15,566 bases of DNA from Actinomycetota bacterium (GTDB lineage: Bacteria > Actinomycetota > Thermoleophilia > Solirubrobacterales > Solirubrobacteraceae), in assembly GCA_019348435.1 (NCBI GenBank), contig JAHWJM010000017.1, positions 1-15,566 on the forward strand, written 5' to 3'. The position numbers and the translations under genes are program-made. A model generated the notes under the pieces. The model was not told the origin of the DNA and did no database searches. It was given only the letters and a program-made list of their open reading frames with translations. Numbering within the stretch: the first letter of the stretch is position 1; each line of letters opens with the position of its first letter. Below, piece by piece: positions 6,734-13,774 of the stretch.

Positions 6734-7528
6734 TCACGTCGTCGCCGGATGAAGCTCGGCCACGAGCGGCGCGTGGTCCGACGGCTTCGCACCCTTGCGG
6801 TAGGTGCGCTCGATCCCGACACGCTCCAGCCGTGGCACGAGCGACTGCGACACGAGCACGAGGTCGATCCGCAGGCCCATCTTGCGGTGGAAGTGGCCCT
6901 GGCGGTAGTCCCACCACGTGTACGCCACGTCATCGGGATGCAGCGCGCGCAGGGCGTCGACGAGCCCCCCGGCGGCGACGATCGCCTCGATGCGCGCGCG
7001 CTCCTGCGGCGTCACGTGCGTCGAGCCGATGAACGCGTCGGGGTCGTAGACGTCGAGATCGCTCGGAGCGACGTTGAAGTCGCCGGCGACCGCGAGCGGG
7101 ACGGCGTCGGTCTCCGCGCGCAGCGCGCCCACCCGCGCGGCGATCGCGTCGAGGAAGGCGAGCTTCTCCTCGAAGGTCGGCGAGCCGACCGCGCGGCCGT
7201 TGGGGACGTACGTGCTGACGACGCGCACGCCGTCCACCGTGGCCTCGATCCAGCGCGCCTCGTCGTCGCGCAGCTCGCCGGGCAGTCCGGCCACCGGCTC
7301 CGACAGGGCGAGTCCCTCGCGCGCGACGATCGCGACGCCCGCCCAGCGGCCGGCCGAGTGGTGCACCGCGTGGTAGCCGGCGGCGGCGAGCTCGTCGACC
7401 GGAAACGCCGCATCGTCGCACTTGGTCTCCTGCATGCAGAGGACGTCGGGCGCGTGCTCGTCGAGGAACTCGAGCACGCGCGGCAGGCGGGCCTTGAGCG
7501 AGTTGACGTTCCAGGTGACGAGCTTCAC
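6734..7528 (-). CDS. xthA: Exodeoxyribonuclease III (AP endonuclease, EEP family)
   Basis: This 264-residue DNA repair nuclease cleaves at abasic sites and degrades 3' ends of duplex DNA. Motifs run in the expected order: KLVTWNVNSLKARL at the N-terminus, CMQETKCDD with metal-binding Glu34, STYVPNGRAVGS, AGDFNVAPSDLDVYDP with the catalytic Asp and Asn, YTWWDYR, GLRIDLVLVS, and C-terminal SDHAPLVAEL with the catalytic His. I chose GTG at 7526-7528 because it places the beta strand KLVTWNVNS at the very start, as in the family. Open sequence upstream is not conserved. It follows the crotonase gene by 37 bp and may be the last gene of that transcript. Confidence 0.95.
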   Translation of the reverse strand: MKLVTWNVNSLKARLPRVLEFLDEHAPDVLCMQETKCDDAAFPVDELAAAGYHAVHHSAGRWAGVAIVAREGLALSEPVAGLPGELRDDEARWIEATVDGVRVVSTYVPNGRAVGSPTFEEKLAFLDAIAARVGALRAETDAVPLAVAGDFNVAPSDLDVYDPDAFIGSTHVTPQERARIEAIVAAGGLVDALRALHPDDVAYTWWDYRQGHFHRKMGLRIDLVLVSQSLVPRLERVGIERTYRKGAKPSDHAPLVAELHPATT

Positions 7529-7565
7529 GGCTGCGGCGAAGGCTACGCCGCACCGAACGACCGGC

Positions 7566-8354
7566 TCAACGCCCCTTCCAGCTCGGGCTGCGCTTCTGCG
7601 TGAACGCCGAGATGCCCTCGATGAGGTCCTCGGAGTCAAAGCTCGAGGCGCGCAGCGCGAGCAGCTCTCGCTCCACGTCGGGATCGAGCGCCCCCTCGGC
7701 CTGCAGCAGCTCGCGCAGCACGCGCTTGTTGCCGGCCATCGACAGCGGCGAGTTCGCCACGAGCTGCGACGCGATGGCGAGCGCGCTCTCCTCGAGGTCG
7801 TCCTCGTCGACGACCCAGTTGACGAGCCCCCACCGCGCCGCGGTGGGCGCGTCGATGTAGCGGCCGAGCAGGAACAGCTCGCGCGTCCGCGGAGCGCCGA
7901 CCGTGTCGATGAACCGCCGCAGGCCGTTGTGGGAGTAGATCAGCCCGAGCTTTGCCGGCGGCATCCCGAGCTTGATGTGGCTGCTGGCCAGGCGCAGGTC
8001 GCAGGCGACCGCGAGCTCCAGCCCGCCGCCGATCGCCGACCCGGGCAGCACCGCGAGCGTCGGGATGTCGAGCGCGTCGAGCGCCATGAGCCCGCGGCAG
8101 AACGGATGCGCGACGAGCTTCTCGGCCTGGACGGGGAATTCACCGAGCGGGATCTCGGAGATGTCGTAGCCCGACGAGAACATCTCGTGCGCGCCGGTGA
8201 CGATCACGCAGCGCACGTCGTCGCCGAGCCCCGCCAGCTCGTCGGAGATCGCGCCGAGGACCGCGTGGTCGAGCGCGTTGCGCGTCGCCGGGTTGGAGAT
8301 CGCCAGCCGCAGGATCCCGTCGGCGGGTCGGTCGACGATCAAAGACCCCGGCAT
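7566..8354 (-). CDS. Crotonase-family enzyme, methylmalonyl-CoA decarboxylase-like (or enoyl-CoA hydratase)
   Basis: This 262-residue crotonase superfamily protein has oxyanion-hole segments FSSGYDISEIP (59-69) and GSAIGGGLELAVACDLRLAS (105-124). True enoyl-CoA hydratases have two catalytic glutamates. Here the first is present (Glu113 in GGGLEL) but the second position reads Ala in MPPAKLGL. Instead there is a Tyr (Tyr140) followed by a pattern close to E. coli YgfG (ScpB), and the C-terminus (SFDSEDLIEGISAFTQKRSPSWKGR in pattern) also ends like YgfG. From memory, YgfG decarboxylates methylmalonyl-CoA. I therefore favour an acyl-CoA decarboxylase or another non-hydratase role, with the substrate open. 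ATG at 8352-8354 was chosen over an upstream start because the conserved sequence begins there. A biotin carrier gene lies just upstream. Confidence 0.83.
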   Translation of the reverse strand: MPGSLIVDRPADGILRLAISNPATRNALDHAVLGAISDELAGLGDDVRCVIVTGAHEMFSSGYDISEIPLGEFPVQAEKLVAHPFCRGLMALDALDIPTLAVLPGSAIGGGLELAVACDLRLASSHIKLGMPPAKLGLIYSHNGLRRFIDTVGAPRTRELFLLGRYIDAPTAARWGLVNWVVDEDDLEESALAIASQLVANSPLSMAGNKRVLRELLQAEGALDPDVERELLALRASSFDSEDLIEGISAFTQKRSPSWKGR

Positions 8355-8424
8355 AGGCGGGAAACGTAGCGCCACGCCGCGCAATTAGCACGACGGCTCT
8401 GCCGGGTCAGGTCAAGCCGTGGGG

Positions 8425-8637
8425 TTATTCGAGGATGACGAGGGTGTCGCCCTCGTCGACGGGCTGGCCTTCCTCGCAGAGGATCTCCTTGACGATGCCG
8501 GGATCTTCGGCCTCGACGGGCATCTCCATCTTCATCGACTCCAGCGTGATGACCGTGTCGCCCTCTTGGATCCGGTCGCCGACCTTGCACTCGATCTTCC
8601 AGACGATGCCCGTGATGTGGGCCTCAACCTCAACCAT
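8425..8637 (-). CDS. Free-standing biotin/lipoyl carrier protein (TB7.3-like)
   Basis: This 70-residue protein consists only of a biotinyl domain. The attachment motif ESMKME places the modified Lys at residue 36, flanked by the paired glycine turns VGDRIQEGD and EGQPVDEGD that form the flattened beta barrel. ESMKM with Met on both sides indicates biotin rather than lipoate. It closely resembles the short actinobacterial carriers such as mycobacterial TB7.3. It should carry CO2 for an acyl-CoA carboxylase-type complex, but no carboxylase subunit or biotin ligase gene is in the window. AAGGAG lies 5 bp before the ATG, a strong ribosome binding site. The gene is divergent from the glycosyltransferase and is followed after 70 bp by the crotonase gene. 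Confidence 0.92.
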   Translation of the reverse strand: MVEVEAHITGIVWKIECKVGDRIQEGDTVITLESMKMEMPVEAEDPGIVKEILCEEGQPVDEGDTLVILE

Positions 8638-8687
8638 TGCCTCTCCTTGTTCCGGGCGCGTCCGCGTGTGGCAGAGTAGCCGCCGGT

Positions 8688-9371
8688 ATGGACGCCGACA
8701 CGATCGTGATCGTCACCGCGCACGACGAGGCTGACCGGCTCGGCGAGACGCTCGCCGCCCTGGACGCCGCGTTCCCGGGCGCGCGGGTGCTCGTCGCCGA
8801 CGACGGGTCGACCGACGGGACCGCTGCCGTCGCCGAAGGCGCCGGCGCCGAGGTCGTGCGTAGCGAGCGCGTGATCGGCAAGGGCGGCGCGGCGACGCTC
8901 GCGGCCCGCCGCGTCCTGAGCCGTGCCCTCGAGCCCACTCCGCCGGTCTTCGTGCTCGTCGACGGAGATCTCGCCGACAGCGCCGCGCAGCTGCCGGCGC
9001 TCGCAGACGCCGTGCGCGAGGGGCGCTGCGACGTCGCCGTCGCCGTCTTCGCGTCGCGTGTCGGCGGCGGGTTCGGCTTCGCGATCGGCTTCGCGCACAA
9101 GGCGATCCGCAACCTGACGGGACTGGACCTGCAGGCCCCGATCTCGGGTCAGCGCGCGCTCAGCGGCCCCGCGTTCGCGACGGTCGTCCCGTTCGCGCCG
9201 CGCTTTGGCATGGAGATCGGCATGACCGTCGACGCGGCACGCGCGGGTTTTCGCATCGAGGAGATCGCGCTCGATCTCGCCCACCGCGCCACCGGCCGCA
9301 CGTGGCGCGGCTTCGTGCACCGCGGCCGTCAGTTGCTGGACTTCCTCGCCGTCTACGCGAGCCGCCGCTAG
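8688..9371 (+). CDS. Family 2 glycosyltransferase (GT-A fold)
   Basis: This 227-residue cytoplasmic protein starts DTIVIVTAHDEADRL, continues VLVADDGSTDGTAAVAE (Asp38, Asp39 for nucleotide-sugar binding), GKGGAATLAARR, and FVLVDGDLAD, whose DGD at 92-94 is the metal-binding DxD equivalent. The layout resembles dolichyl-phosphate mannosyltransferase-like and glucosyl-3-phosphoglycerate synthase-like enzymes, but no membrane segment is visible and the acceptor is unknown. I chose ATG at 8688 rather than one at 8637, which would overlap the divergent carrier gene and add residues before the first beta strand. The next gene starts 15 bp downstream, so the two are probably cotranscribed. Confidence 0.88.
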   Translation: MDADTIVIVTAHDEADRLGETLAALDAAFPGARVLVADDGSTDGTAAVAEGAGAEVVRSERVIGKGGAATLAARRVLSRALEPTPPVFVLVDGDLADSAAQLPALADAVREGRCDVAVAVFASRVGGGFGFAIGFAHKAIRNLTGLDLQAPISGQRALSGPAFATVVPFAPRFGMEIGMTVDAARAGFRIEEIALDLAHRATGRTWRGFVHRGRQLLDFLAVYASRR

Positions 9372-9386
9372 GGGGGCCGAGGCGCG

Positions 9387-9806
9387 ATGGAGAGCGCGCA
9401 GACGGTCGGCGAGCTCTACGCCGAGCACACGCAGGGAGGCGAGCCCGCCGAGGAGCACGTCGCGCAGCTGCTCGGGCTGCTCGAGCCGGCCGAGATGGTG
9501 CTGTTCACGTGCGGCTGGACGGAGATGAGCGAGAAGTGGGGTCCGCCTGCGCAGCTCACCGTCACGACGCGCCGGATCGTCGACCAGCGCTGGGCCGGTC
9601 CGGGCGCCGCACCGGCGCGCGAGATCGCGCTGCGCGACGTCCGCGCCGTGGTCGAGCGACCGCGCGGCGAGGGGGGGCTGTTTCTCACCCACGCGCTCGT
9701 CGTGGCGCTCGCCGGCGGAACGACGCTGGTGTGGGAGTACCTCACCAACCACCAGATCCCGCCGGCCGCCGCGGCGATCGAGGCGGCGCTCGAGGATCTG
9801 GGCTGA
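9387..9806 (+). CDS. Conserved hypothetical protein, possibly PH-like domain
   Basis: This 139-residue soluble protein is acidic in its N-terminal third. The segment QLTVTTRRIVDQRW...REIALRDVRAVVERP is reminiscent of bacterial PH-like domains, where a 'TNRR' strand is followed by a conserved 'I.L.DI..V' strand, and it ends with a helix-like PPAAAAIEAALEDL. There is no signal peptide or membrane helix. It starts 15 bp after the glycosyltransferase with a G-rich stretch and GAGG before the ATG, so it is likely coupled to it. The PH-like reading is a weak structural guess. Coding status is supported by the spacing, the ribosome binding site and steady third-position GC. Confidence 0.72.
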   Translation: MESAQTVGELYAEHTQGGEPAEEHVAQLLGLLEPAEMVLFTCGWTEMSEKWGPPAQLTVTTRRIVDQRWAGPGAAPAREIALRDVRAVVERPRGEGGLFLTHALVVALAGGTTLVWEYLTNHQIPPAAAAIEAALEDLG

Positions 9807-9880
9807 ACTGCTCAGAGCGCGGCCTAGTCGATCCACCGGCGCGCGATCCCCGCCAGCATCCTGACTTGGCATACGTCGAG

Positions 9881-10285
9881 ATGGTCGTCGTGATGTTCGT
9901 TGGCATGGCCGTGCTCGGCGTACCGGCCGGATGGGCCCTCGAGGCCGCCGGCACCAGCTGGGCAGAGCTCAGCCCGGAGCCGATGCTGCTGCTGATGGCC
10001 TTCACCATGACGGCGCCCATGGTCGCGTGGATGCACCGCATGGGACATCCCTGGCGGCCAACGACGGAGATGGCCGCGTCGATGATCATCCCCACCTTCG
10101 CCGTCATCGCGCTCTTCGAGGCCGCACTCGTAGAGAACGTGACGGGGTTGCTGATCATCGAGCACGTCGCCATGCTCGCCGGCATGTTCGGCGTCATGCT
10201 GCTGCGCTCGGAGGCGTACTCCCACCACAACGCGCCCGAGCATCAGCCGGCGAACCTCCCGCTCGAGCACGAAGCAGCGGCCTGA
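9881..10285 (+). CDS. Four-helix integral membrane protein, function unknown
   Basis: This 134-residue protein has about four hydrophobic helices: residues 1-22, 34-52, a third after the HPWRPTTEM motif, and a fourth around IIEHVAMLAGMFGVML. The short polar loop HRMGHPWRPTTEMAASM looks conserved, and I have a memory of similar actinobacterial proteins of unknown function. The tail is hydrophilic and histidine-rich (SHHNAPEHQ). The start is uncertain: ATG at 9881 or TTG at 9866, which would add five residues, neither with a clear ribosome binding site. It follows the PH-like gene by 74 bp and precedes a strong hairpin that could end the transcript. I cannot assign a role. Confidence 0.7.
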   Translation: MVVVMFVGMAVLGVPAGWALEAAGTSWAELSPEPMLLLMAFTMTAPMVAWMHRMGHPWRPTTEMAASMIIPTFAVIALFEAALVENVTGLLIIEHVAMLAGMFGVMLLRSEAYSHHNAPEHQPANLPLEHEAAA

Positions 10286-10289
10286 ACTG

Positions 10290-10336
10290 CGGCACCTGCT
10301 GCGACCGGACGTGCGCGCCCGGCGCAGCAGGTGCCG
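10290..10336. terminator. Perfect 14-bp inverted repeat, probable bidirectional terminator
   Basis: CGGCACCTGCTGCG (10290-10303) is exactly complementary to CGCAGCAGGTGCCG (10323-10336). The 19-nt loop contains CCGG at each end (10305-10308 and 10319-10322), which can extend the structure. It begins 4 bp after the membrane-protein stop codon and lies about 55 bp beyond the 3' end of the convergent methyltransferase gene. No T-run follows on either side, so it is not a textbook intrinsic terminator. Confidence 0.65.
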
Positions 10337-10391
10337 ATTGGCGGCCGGCCATCAGGCGAGTTGAACGCCCATCCGCTGGGTGAGCCTTCGA

Positions 10392-11021
10392 TCAGCTTGC
10401 GGCGGCCGGTGCGGCAACCGCGACGGCGGCCAGCATCGGCCGCGTCGGGACGAGTCGCGGGAACGGGTCGAAGGACTCGCTGCGTTGAAGGGCGAAGCCG
10501 GCGCGCGCGACGGCGGCGGCGAGGTCGCGGTTGGGATGGCAGCCGCCGGCGAGGCGTGACCACAGCGGGGCGACACGGTCCTGCCAGGCGGCGAGGCGGC
10601 CGCTTCCGCGGACGTGCTCGAGGACGACCAGCGCGCCCTCCGGGCGCAGCACGCGGCGCGCCTCCTCGAGCGCGCGGTTGGGATCGTCGACGCTGCACAG
10701 CACGCAGGTGAAGACGACGGCGTCGAAGCTGTCGTCGCGGTAGGGCAGCGCCTCCGCACGCGCATCGTCGACGCGCACCGGCGCACGCGCCTCCTGCAGC
10801 CTGCGCGTCAGGCGCCGGCGCATCGCGGCCGAGGGCTCGGCGGCCACCACCCGCGTCGCGCTCGTCAGGTGCGCGAGGTTCGCTCCGGTGCCCGCGCCGA
10901 CGTCGAGCACGTCGCCGCACAGCTCGCCGAGCAGCTGCGCGCGCCGCGGCGCGAGGACCTCCGATTCCAGCCGCCGCGTGAGGCGGTCGTAGAGCGCGGC
11001 AGACAGCGGACCACAGGGCAT
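10392..11021 (-). CDS. Class I SAM-dependent methyltransferase (Methyltransf_11 type)
   Basis: This 209-residue protein shows the Rossmann motif I VLDVGAGTGANLAHL (Asp40 to Gly46), motif II VVAAEPSAAM with the acidic ribose-binding Glu62, an acidic motif around ARAEALPYRDDSFDAVVFTCVLCSVDDP, and LRPEGALVVLEHVRG. This is the UbiE/Methyltransf_11 layout. The substrate cannot be read from the sequence. Small-molecule or lipid methylation is typical of the group. ATG at 11019-11021 was chosen because the ordered part YDRL begins just after it, and GAGG lies about 10 bp upstream. It is transcribed alone and divergent from glpK. Confidence 0.85.
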   Translation of the reverse strand: MPCGPLSAALYDRLTRRLESEVLAPRRAQLLGELCGDVLDVGAGTGANLAHLTSATRVVAAEPSAAMRRRLTRRLQEARAPVRVDDARAEALPYRDDSFDAVVFTCVLCSVDDPNRALEEARRVLRPEGALVVLEHVRGSGRLAAWQDRVAPLWSRLAGGCHPNRDLAAAVARAGFALQRSESFDPFPRLVPTRPMLAAVAVAAPAAAS

Positions 11022-11470
11022 GATGCGTACCTCACGATGTTGTGCCACGTCGAAGCCGATGCCTCGACTCGACGGCGTCGAGCGGTCGATACAAGATGCA
11101 CGATCCGGGAGGCGTGTATCGGACCAAACCGATGACCAGATCGCGTCGGGGCGGCCGTACACGCGGTCGAACCGCCTGTCGGCGCCCGCGGGCAAGGCGA
11201 CTCGAACAGGACGACCGGTCGAGCCGCGCCGCCGCGACTTTGTACGCTCGTCGATGTGTCGCTCGCGCGACCCGCCGTACCTTGAACGCATCACCGCCGG
11301 CGGGCTCTCCCGTCGCCGGCGGCGACAAGGCGCAAGGCGTGACGATCGCCTCACGCTGGAGCGCTGCGATGCCCAGGGCAACGGCCGGGACCGTCCATCC
11401 TCCCGCTCTCGGCCAGTCCTCGGCAGAACCACGCAACACGCGCCTTCCGTGCGGCGGTAGCGTCCCGCTC
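11022..11470. promoter_or_regulatory. Long divergent intergenic region between methyltransferase gene and glpK
   Basis: I see no supportable gene in these 449 bp. The near end to the methyltransferase contains a palindrome CTCGAC-GGC-GTCGAG (11068-11082) and a longer inverted repeat GGTCGATACA (11084-11093) with TGTATCGGACC (11115-11125, one bulged G). Both could be operators or RNA hairpins. Closer to glpK there is a GC-rich CGCCGGCGGGC / CCGTCGCCGGCGGCG segment near 11295-11325. I looked for known riboswitch cores (TPP, cobalamin, glycine, c-di-AMP) and found none I could defend. Confidence 0.4.
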
Positions 11471-12964
11471 GTGATCCTCGCCATCGACCAGGGCACGACC
11501 GGCACGACGTGCCTCGTCTTCGACCAATCCGCCGAGCCGGTCGGACGCGCGTACCGCGAGTTCCAGCAGCACTTTCCGCGTCCGGGGTGGGTCGAGCACG
11601 ACGCCGCCGAGATCTGGGACGTGACGCGCGCGGTCGCGCTCGAGGCGCTCGACGACGCGGGCTCTGGCGCAAGCAACCACGACCTGCAGGCGATCGGGAT
11701 CACGAACCAGCGTGAGACGGTCTGCGTCTGGGATCCGAAGACCGGCGAGCCGCTGCATCACGCGCTCGTCTGGCAGGACCGCCGCACCGCCGAGCGCTGC
11801 GACGAGCTGCGCAGCGCCGGCCACGAGCACCTCGTGCGCCGCCACAGCGGCCTCGTGCTCGACCCGTACTTCAGCGCGACGAAGATCGAGTGGCTGCTGG
11901 CGAACGTCGAGGGTCTGCACGAGAAGGCGCAGAACGGCGCAGCGGCGTTCGGCACGATCGACGCCTGGCTTGTCTTCAAGCTCACCGGCGAGCACCGCAC
12001 CGACGTCACCAACGCGTCGCGGACGATGCTCTACGACATCCATCGCGGCGTCTGGGACGACGAGCTCCTCGCGCTCTTCGGCGACGTACCCGAGGCCGCG
12101 CTGCCCGAGGTGCTGCCGAGCATCGGCGAGTTCGGGACCCTGCGCGACGGCGCGCTCGGCGCGGCCCACGACGGCGTGCCGGTGAGCGGGATCGCCGGCG
12201 ACCAGCAGGCCGCGCTCTACGGCCAGGGCTGCCTCGATCCGGGCCTCGGCAAGAACACGTACGGGACCGGCTCGTTCGTGCTCATGAACTCCGGCGAGAA
12301 GGTGCCGACCGCGCCGGCCGGTCTGCTCTCCACCATCGCCTGGGGGATCGGCGAGCGCACGATCTACGCACTGGAGGCGGCGATCTTCGTCACGGGCGCG
12401 GCCGTGCAGTGGTTGCGCGACGGGCTCGGGATCATCGAGGCCGCCGCGGAGACCGAGGAGCTTGCCCGCTCGCTCGATTCAAACGACGGCGTCTACTTCG
12501 TGCCGGCCCTGACCGGCCTGGGCTCGCCGCACTGGGACCCGTACGCGCGCGGCACCATCGTCGGCCTCACGCGCGGCAGCACACGCGCGCACATCGCGCG
12601 CGCCACGCTGGAGGCGATCGCGTTTCAGACGGTCGACGCGGTGCAGGCGATGGAGGCGGCCTCGGGCCGCGAGCTCGAGGAGCTGCGCGCCGACGGCGGC
12701 GCGACCGCAAACCGCTGGCTCATGCAGTTTCAGGCGGACATGCTCGGCGTCCCGATCGCGGTGGCCGAGCTGGCCGAGACGACGGCGCTCGGCGCGGCGC
12801 TGCTGGCGGGTGTGGCCGTCGGCGCGTGGACGCAGGACGATGTCGCCAAGCGCGATGGTGAGCGCGGACGCTACGAGCCGCGCATGAGCGAGGACGAGCG
12901 CGAGTCACTGATCTCACCGTGGCGACGCGCCGTAGAACGTGCTGGTGGATGGGCTCGAGGGTAA
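11471..12964 (+). CDS. glpK: Glycerol kinase
   Basis: This 497-residue FGGY-family kinase phosphorylates glycerol to sn-glycerol 3-phosphate. Visible motifs are the N-terminal ILAIDQGTTGTT phosphate loop, GITNQRETVCVWD, ALVWQDRRT, LDPYFSATKIEWLL, GTIDAWLVFKLTG, GIAGDQQAALYGQ with the catalytic Asp at about residue 244, NTYGTGSFVLMNSG, and C-terminal DGGATANRWLMQFQAD. I chose GTG at 11471 because it places the phosphate loop at residue 3, as in other glycerol kinases. The long open stretch before it is not coding-like. The length is normal. A PlsC-type acyltransferase begins 9 bp after the stop. Confidence 0.95.
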   Translation: MILAIDQGTTGTTCLVFDQSAEPVGRAYREFQQHFPRPGWVEHDAAEIWDVTRAVALEALDDAGSGASNHDLQAIGITNQRETVCVWDPKTGEPLHHALVWQDRRTAERCDELRSAGHEHLVRRHSGLVLDPYFSATKIEWLLANVEGLHEKAQNGAAAFGTIDAWLVFKLTGEHRTDVTNASRTMLYDIHRGVWDDELLALFGDVPEAALPEVLPSIGEFGTLRDGALGAAHDGVPVSGIAGDQQAALYGQGCLDPGLGKNTYGTGSFVLMNSGEKVPTAPAGLLSTIAWGIGERTIYALEAAIFVTGAAVQWLRDGLGIIEAAAETEELARSLDSNDGVYFVPALTGLGSPHWDPYARGTIVGLTRGSTRAHIARATLEAIAFQTVDAVQAMEAASGRELEELRADGGATANRWLMQFQADMLGVPIAVAELAETTALGAALLAGVAVGAWTQDDVAKRDGERGRYEPRMSEDERESLISPWRRAVERAGGWARG

Positions 12965-12973
12965 GGTGATCGT

Positions 12974-13774
12974 ATGGCGAGAATGAAGCGCAGCGAGCAG
13001 CTCGCGGCGATGGGCAGCGGCGGCAAGGACGAGCGTCCGAAGGAGTGCTTCGACGCGTTTCACGAGCGCGCGCGCACGAAGGAGCCGGACTTCGCCTACG
13101 AGGTCGTTCGCGTCCTCACCGGCCTGTGGGCGCTGACGTTCTTTCGCGCGCGCACGATCTCCAGCGAGAAGGTTCCGCAGAGCGGCCCCGTGATCCTTGC
13201 GCCCAACCACGGCTCGTTCATGGACCACTTCTTCCTCGGCGCGTTCATCCGCCGCAAGGTCCGATTCATGGCCAAGTCGCAGCTCTTCCAGCCGCCGCTC
13301 CAGTTCGTCTACTCGCATGGAGGGGTCTTCCCGATTCTGCGCGGGCGGCGCGACGAGGAGGCGTTCAGGACCGCCCACGCGGTCCTTGCTCGAGGTGGGA
13401 TCGTCGTGATGTACGCCGAGGGCGGCCGCTCGCGCACCGGTGAGCTCGGCGATCCGAAGCCCGGCATCGGGCGGCTTGCGCTCGAGTCCGGCGCCCCCGT
13501 GGTCCCGGCCGCGATCGCTGGCTCCGCCAGGGTACGCAACTGGAAGAAGCTTCAGTTCCCGAAGGTCACCGTGCAGTACGGCGATCCGCTCCGGTTCGAG
13601 CGTGTGGAAGGTCCGACGCGCGACCAGCAGATGGCCGTGGCGGAGGAGATCTTCGCCGAGATCCGGGTGCTCTACTCGGGCCTCGAGACGCTCGGGCGCA
13701 AGGGCGTCCTGCAGCGCGCGCGCGAGCAGCGCCGTCTCGAGCGGCGCGGCAAGAAGCGCACCGCGCCCGCGTAG
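12974..13774 (+). CDS. 1-acyl-glycerol-3-phosphate acyltransferase-like protein (PlsC family)
   Basis: This 266-residue protein carries the four acyltransferase blocks in order: APNHGSFMDHFF with the catalytic H79-x4-D84, GGVFPILRGRRDEEAF, MYAEGGRSRTGEL (equivalent of the FPEGTRS block, with EGGRSR at 149-154), and VPAAIAGS. It should transfer an acyl chain onto lysophosphatidate or a related glycerolipid at the inner membrane surface. There is no obvious signal peptide. A hydrophobic stretch near residues 45-58 may anchor it. AAGGTGA lies just before the ATG and overlaps the end of glpK, so the two genes form a unit that fits glycerol 3-phosphate feeding phospholipid synthesis. Confidence 0.9.
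   Translation: MARMKRSEQLAAMGSGGKDERPKECFDAFHERARTKEPDFAYEVVRVLTGLWALTFFRARTISSEKVPQSGPVILAPNHGSFMDHFFLGAFIRRKVRFMAKSQLFQPPLQFVYSHGGVFPILRGRRDEEAFRTAHAVLARGGIVVMYAEGGRSRTGELGDPKPGIGRLALESGAPVVPAAIAGSARVRNWKKLQFPKVTVQYGDPLRFERVEGPTRDQQMAVAEEIFAEIRVLYSGLETLGRKGVLQRAREQRRLERRGKKRTAPA

Noticed and set aside
8393..8420. Hairpin ACGGCT/AGCCGT between the carrier and crotonase genes as a terminator
   Set aside because: It has only 6-bp arms with a long loop and no T-run, too weak to claim that the two genes are separate transcripts.
11290..11400. Possible riboswitch before glpK
   Set aside because: The GC-rich segments suggested structure, but I found no conserved core of TPP, cobalamin, glycine or c-di-AMP riboswitches.
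11042..11470. Long open frame running into glpK from upstream, which would give a protein of 640 residues
   Set aside because: The extra N-terminal part is Arg/Ala-rich with no domain character, and the GTG at 11471 puts the kinase phosphate loop at its usual position.
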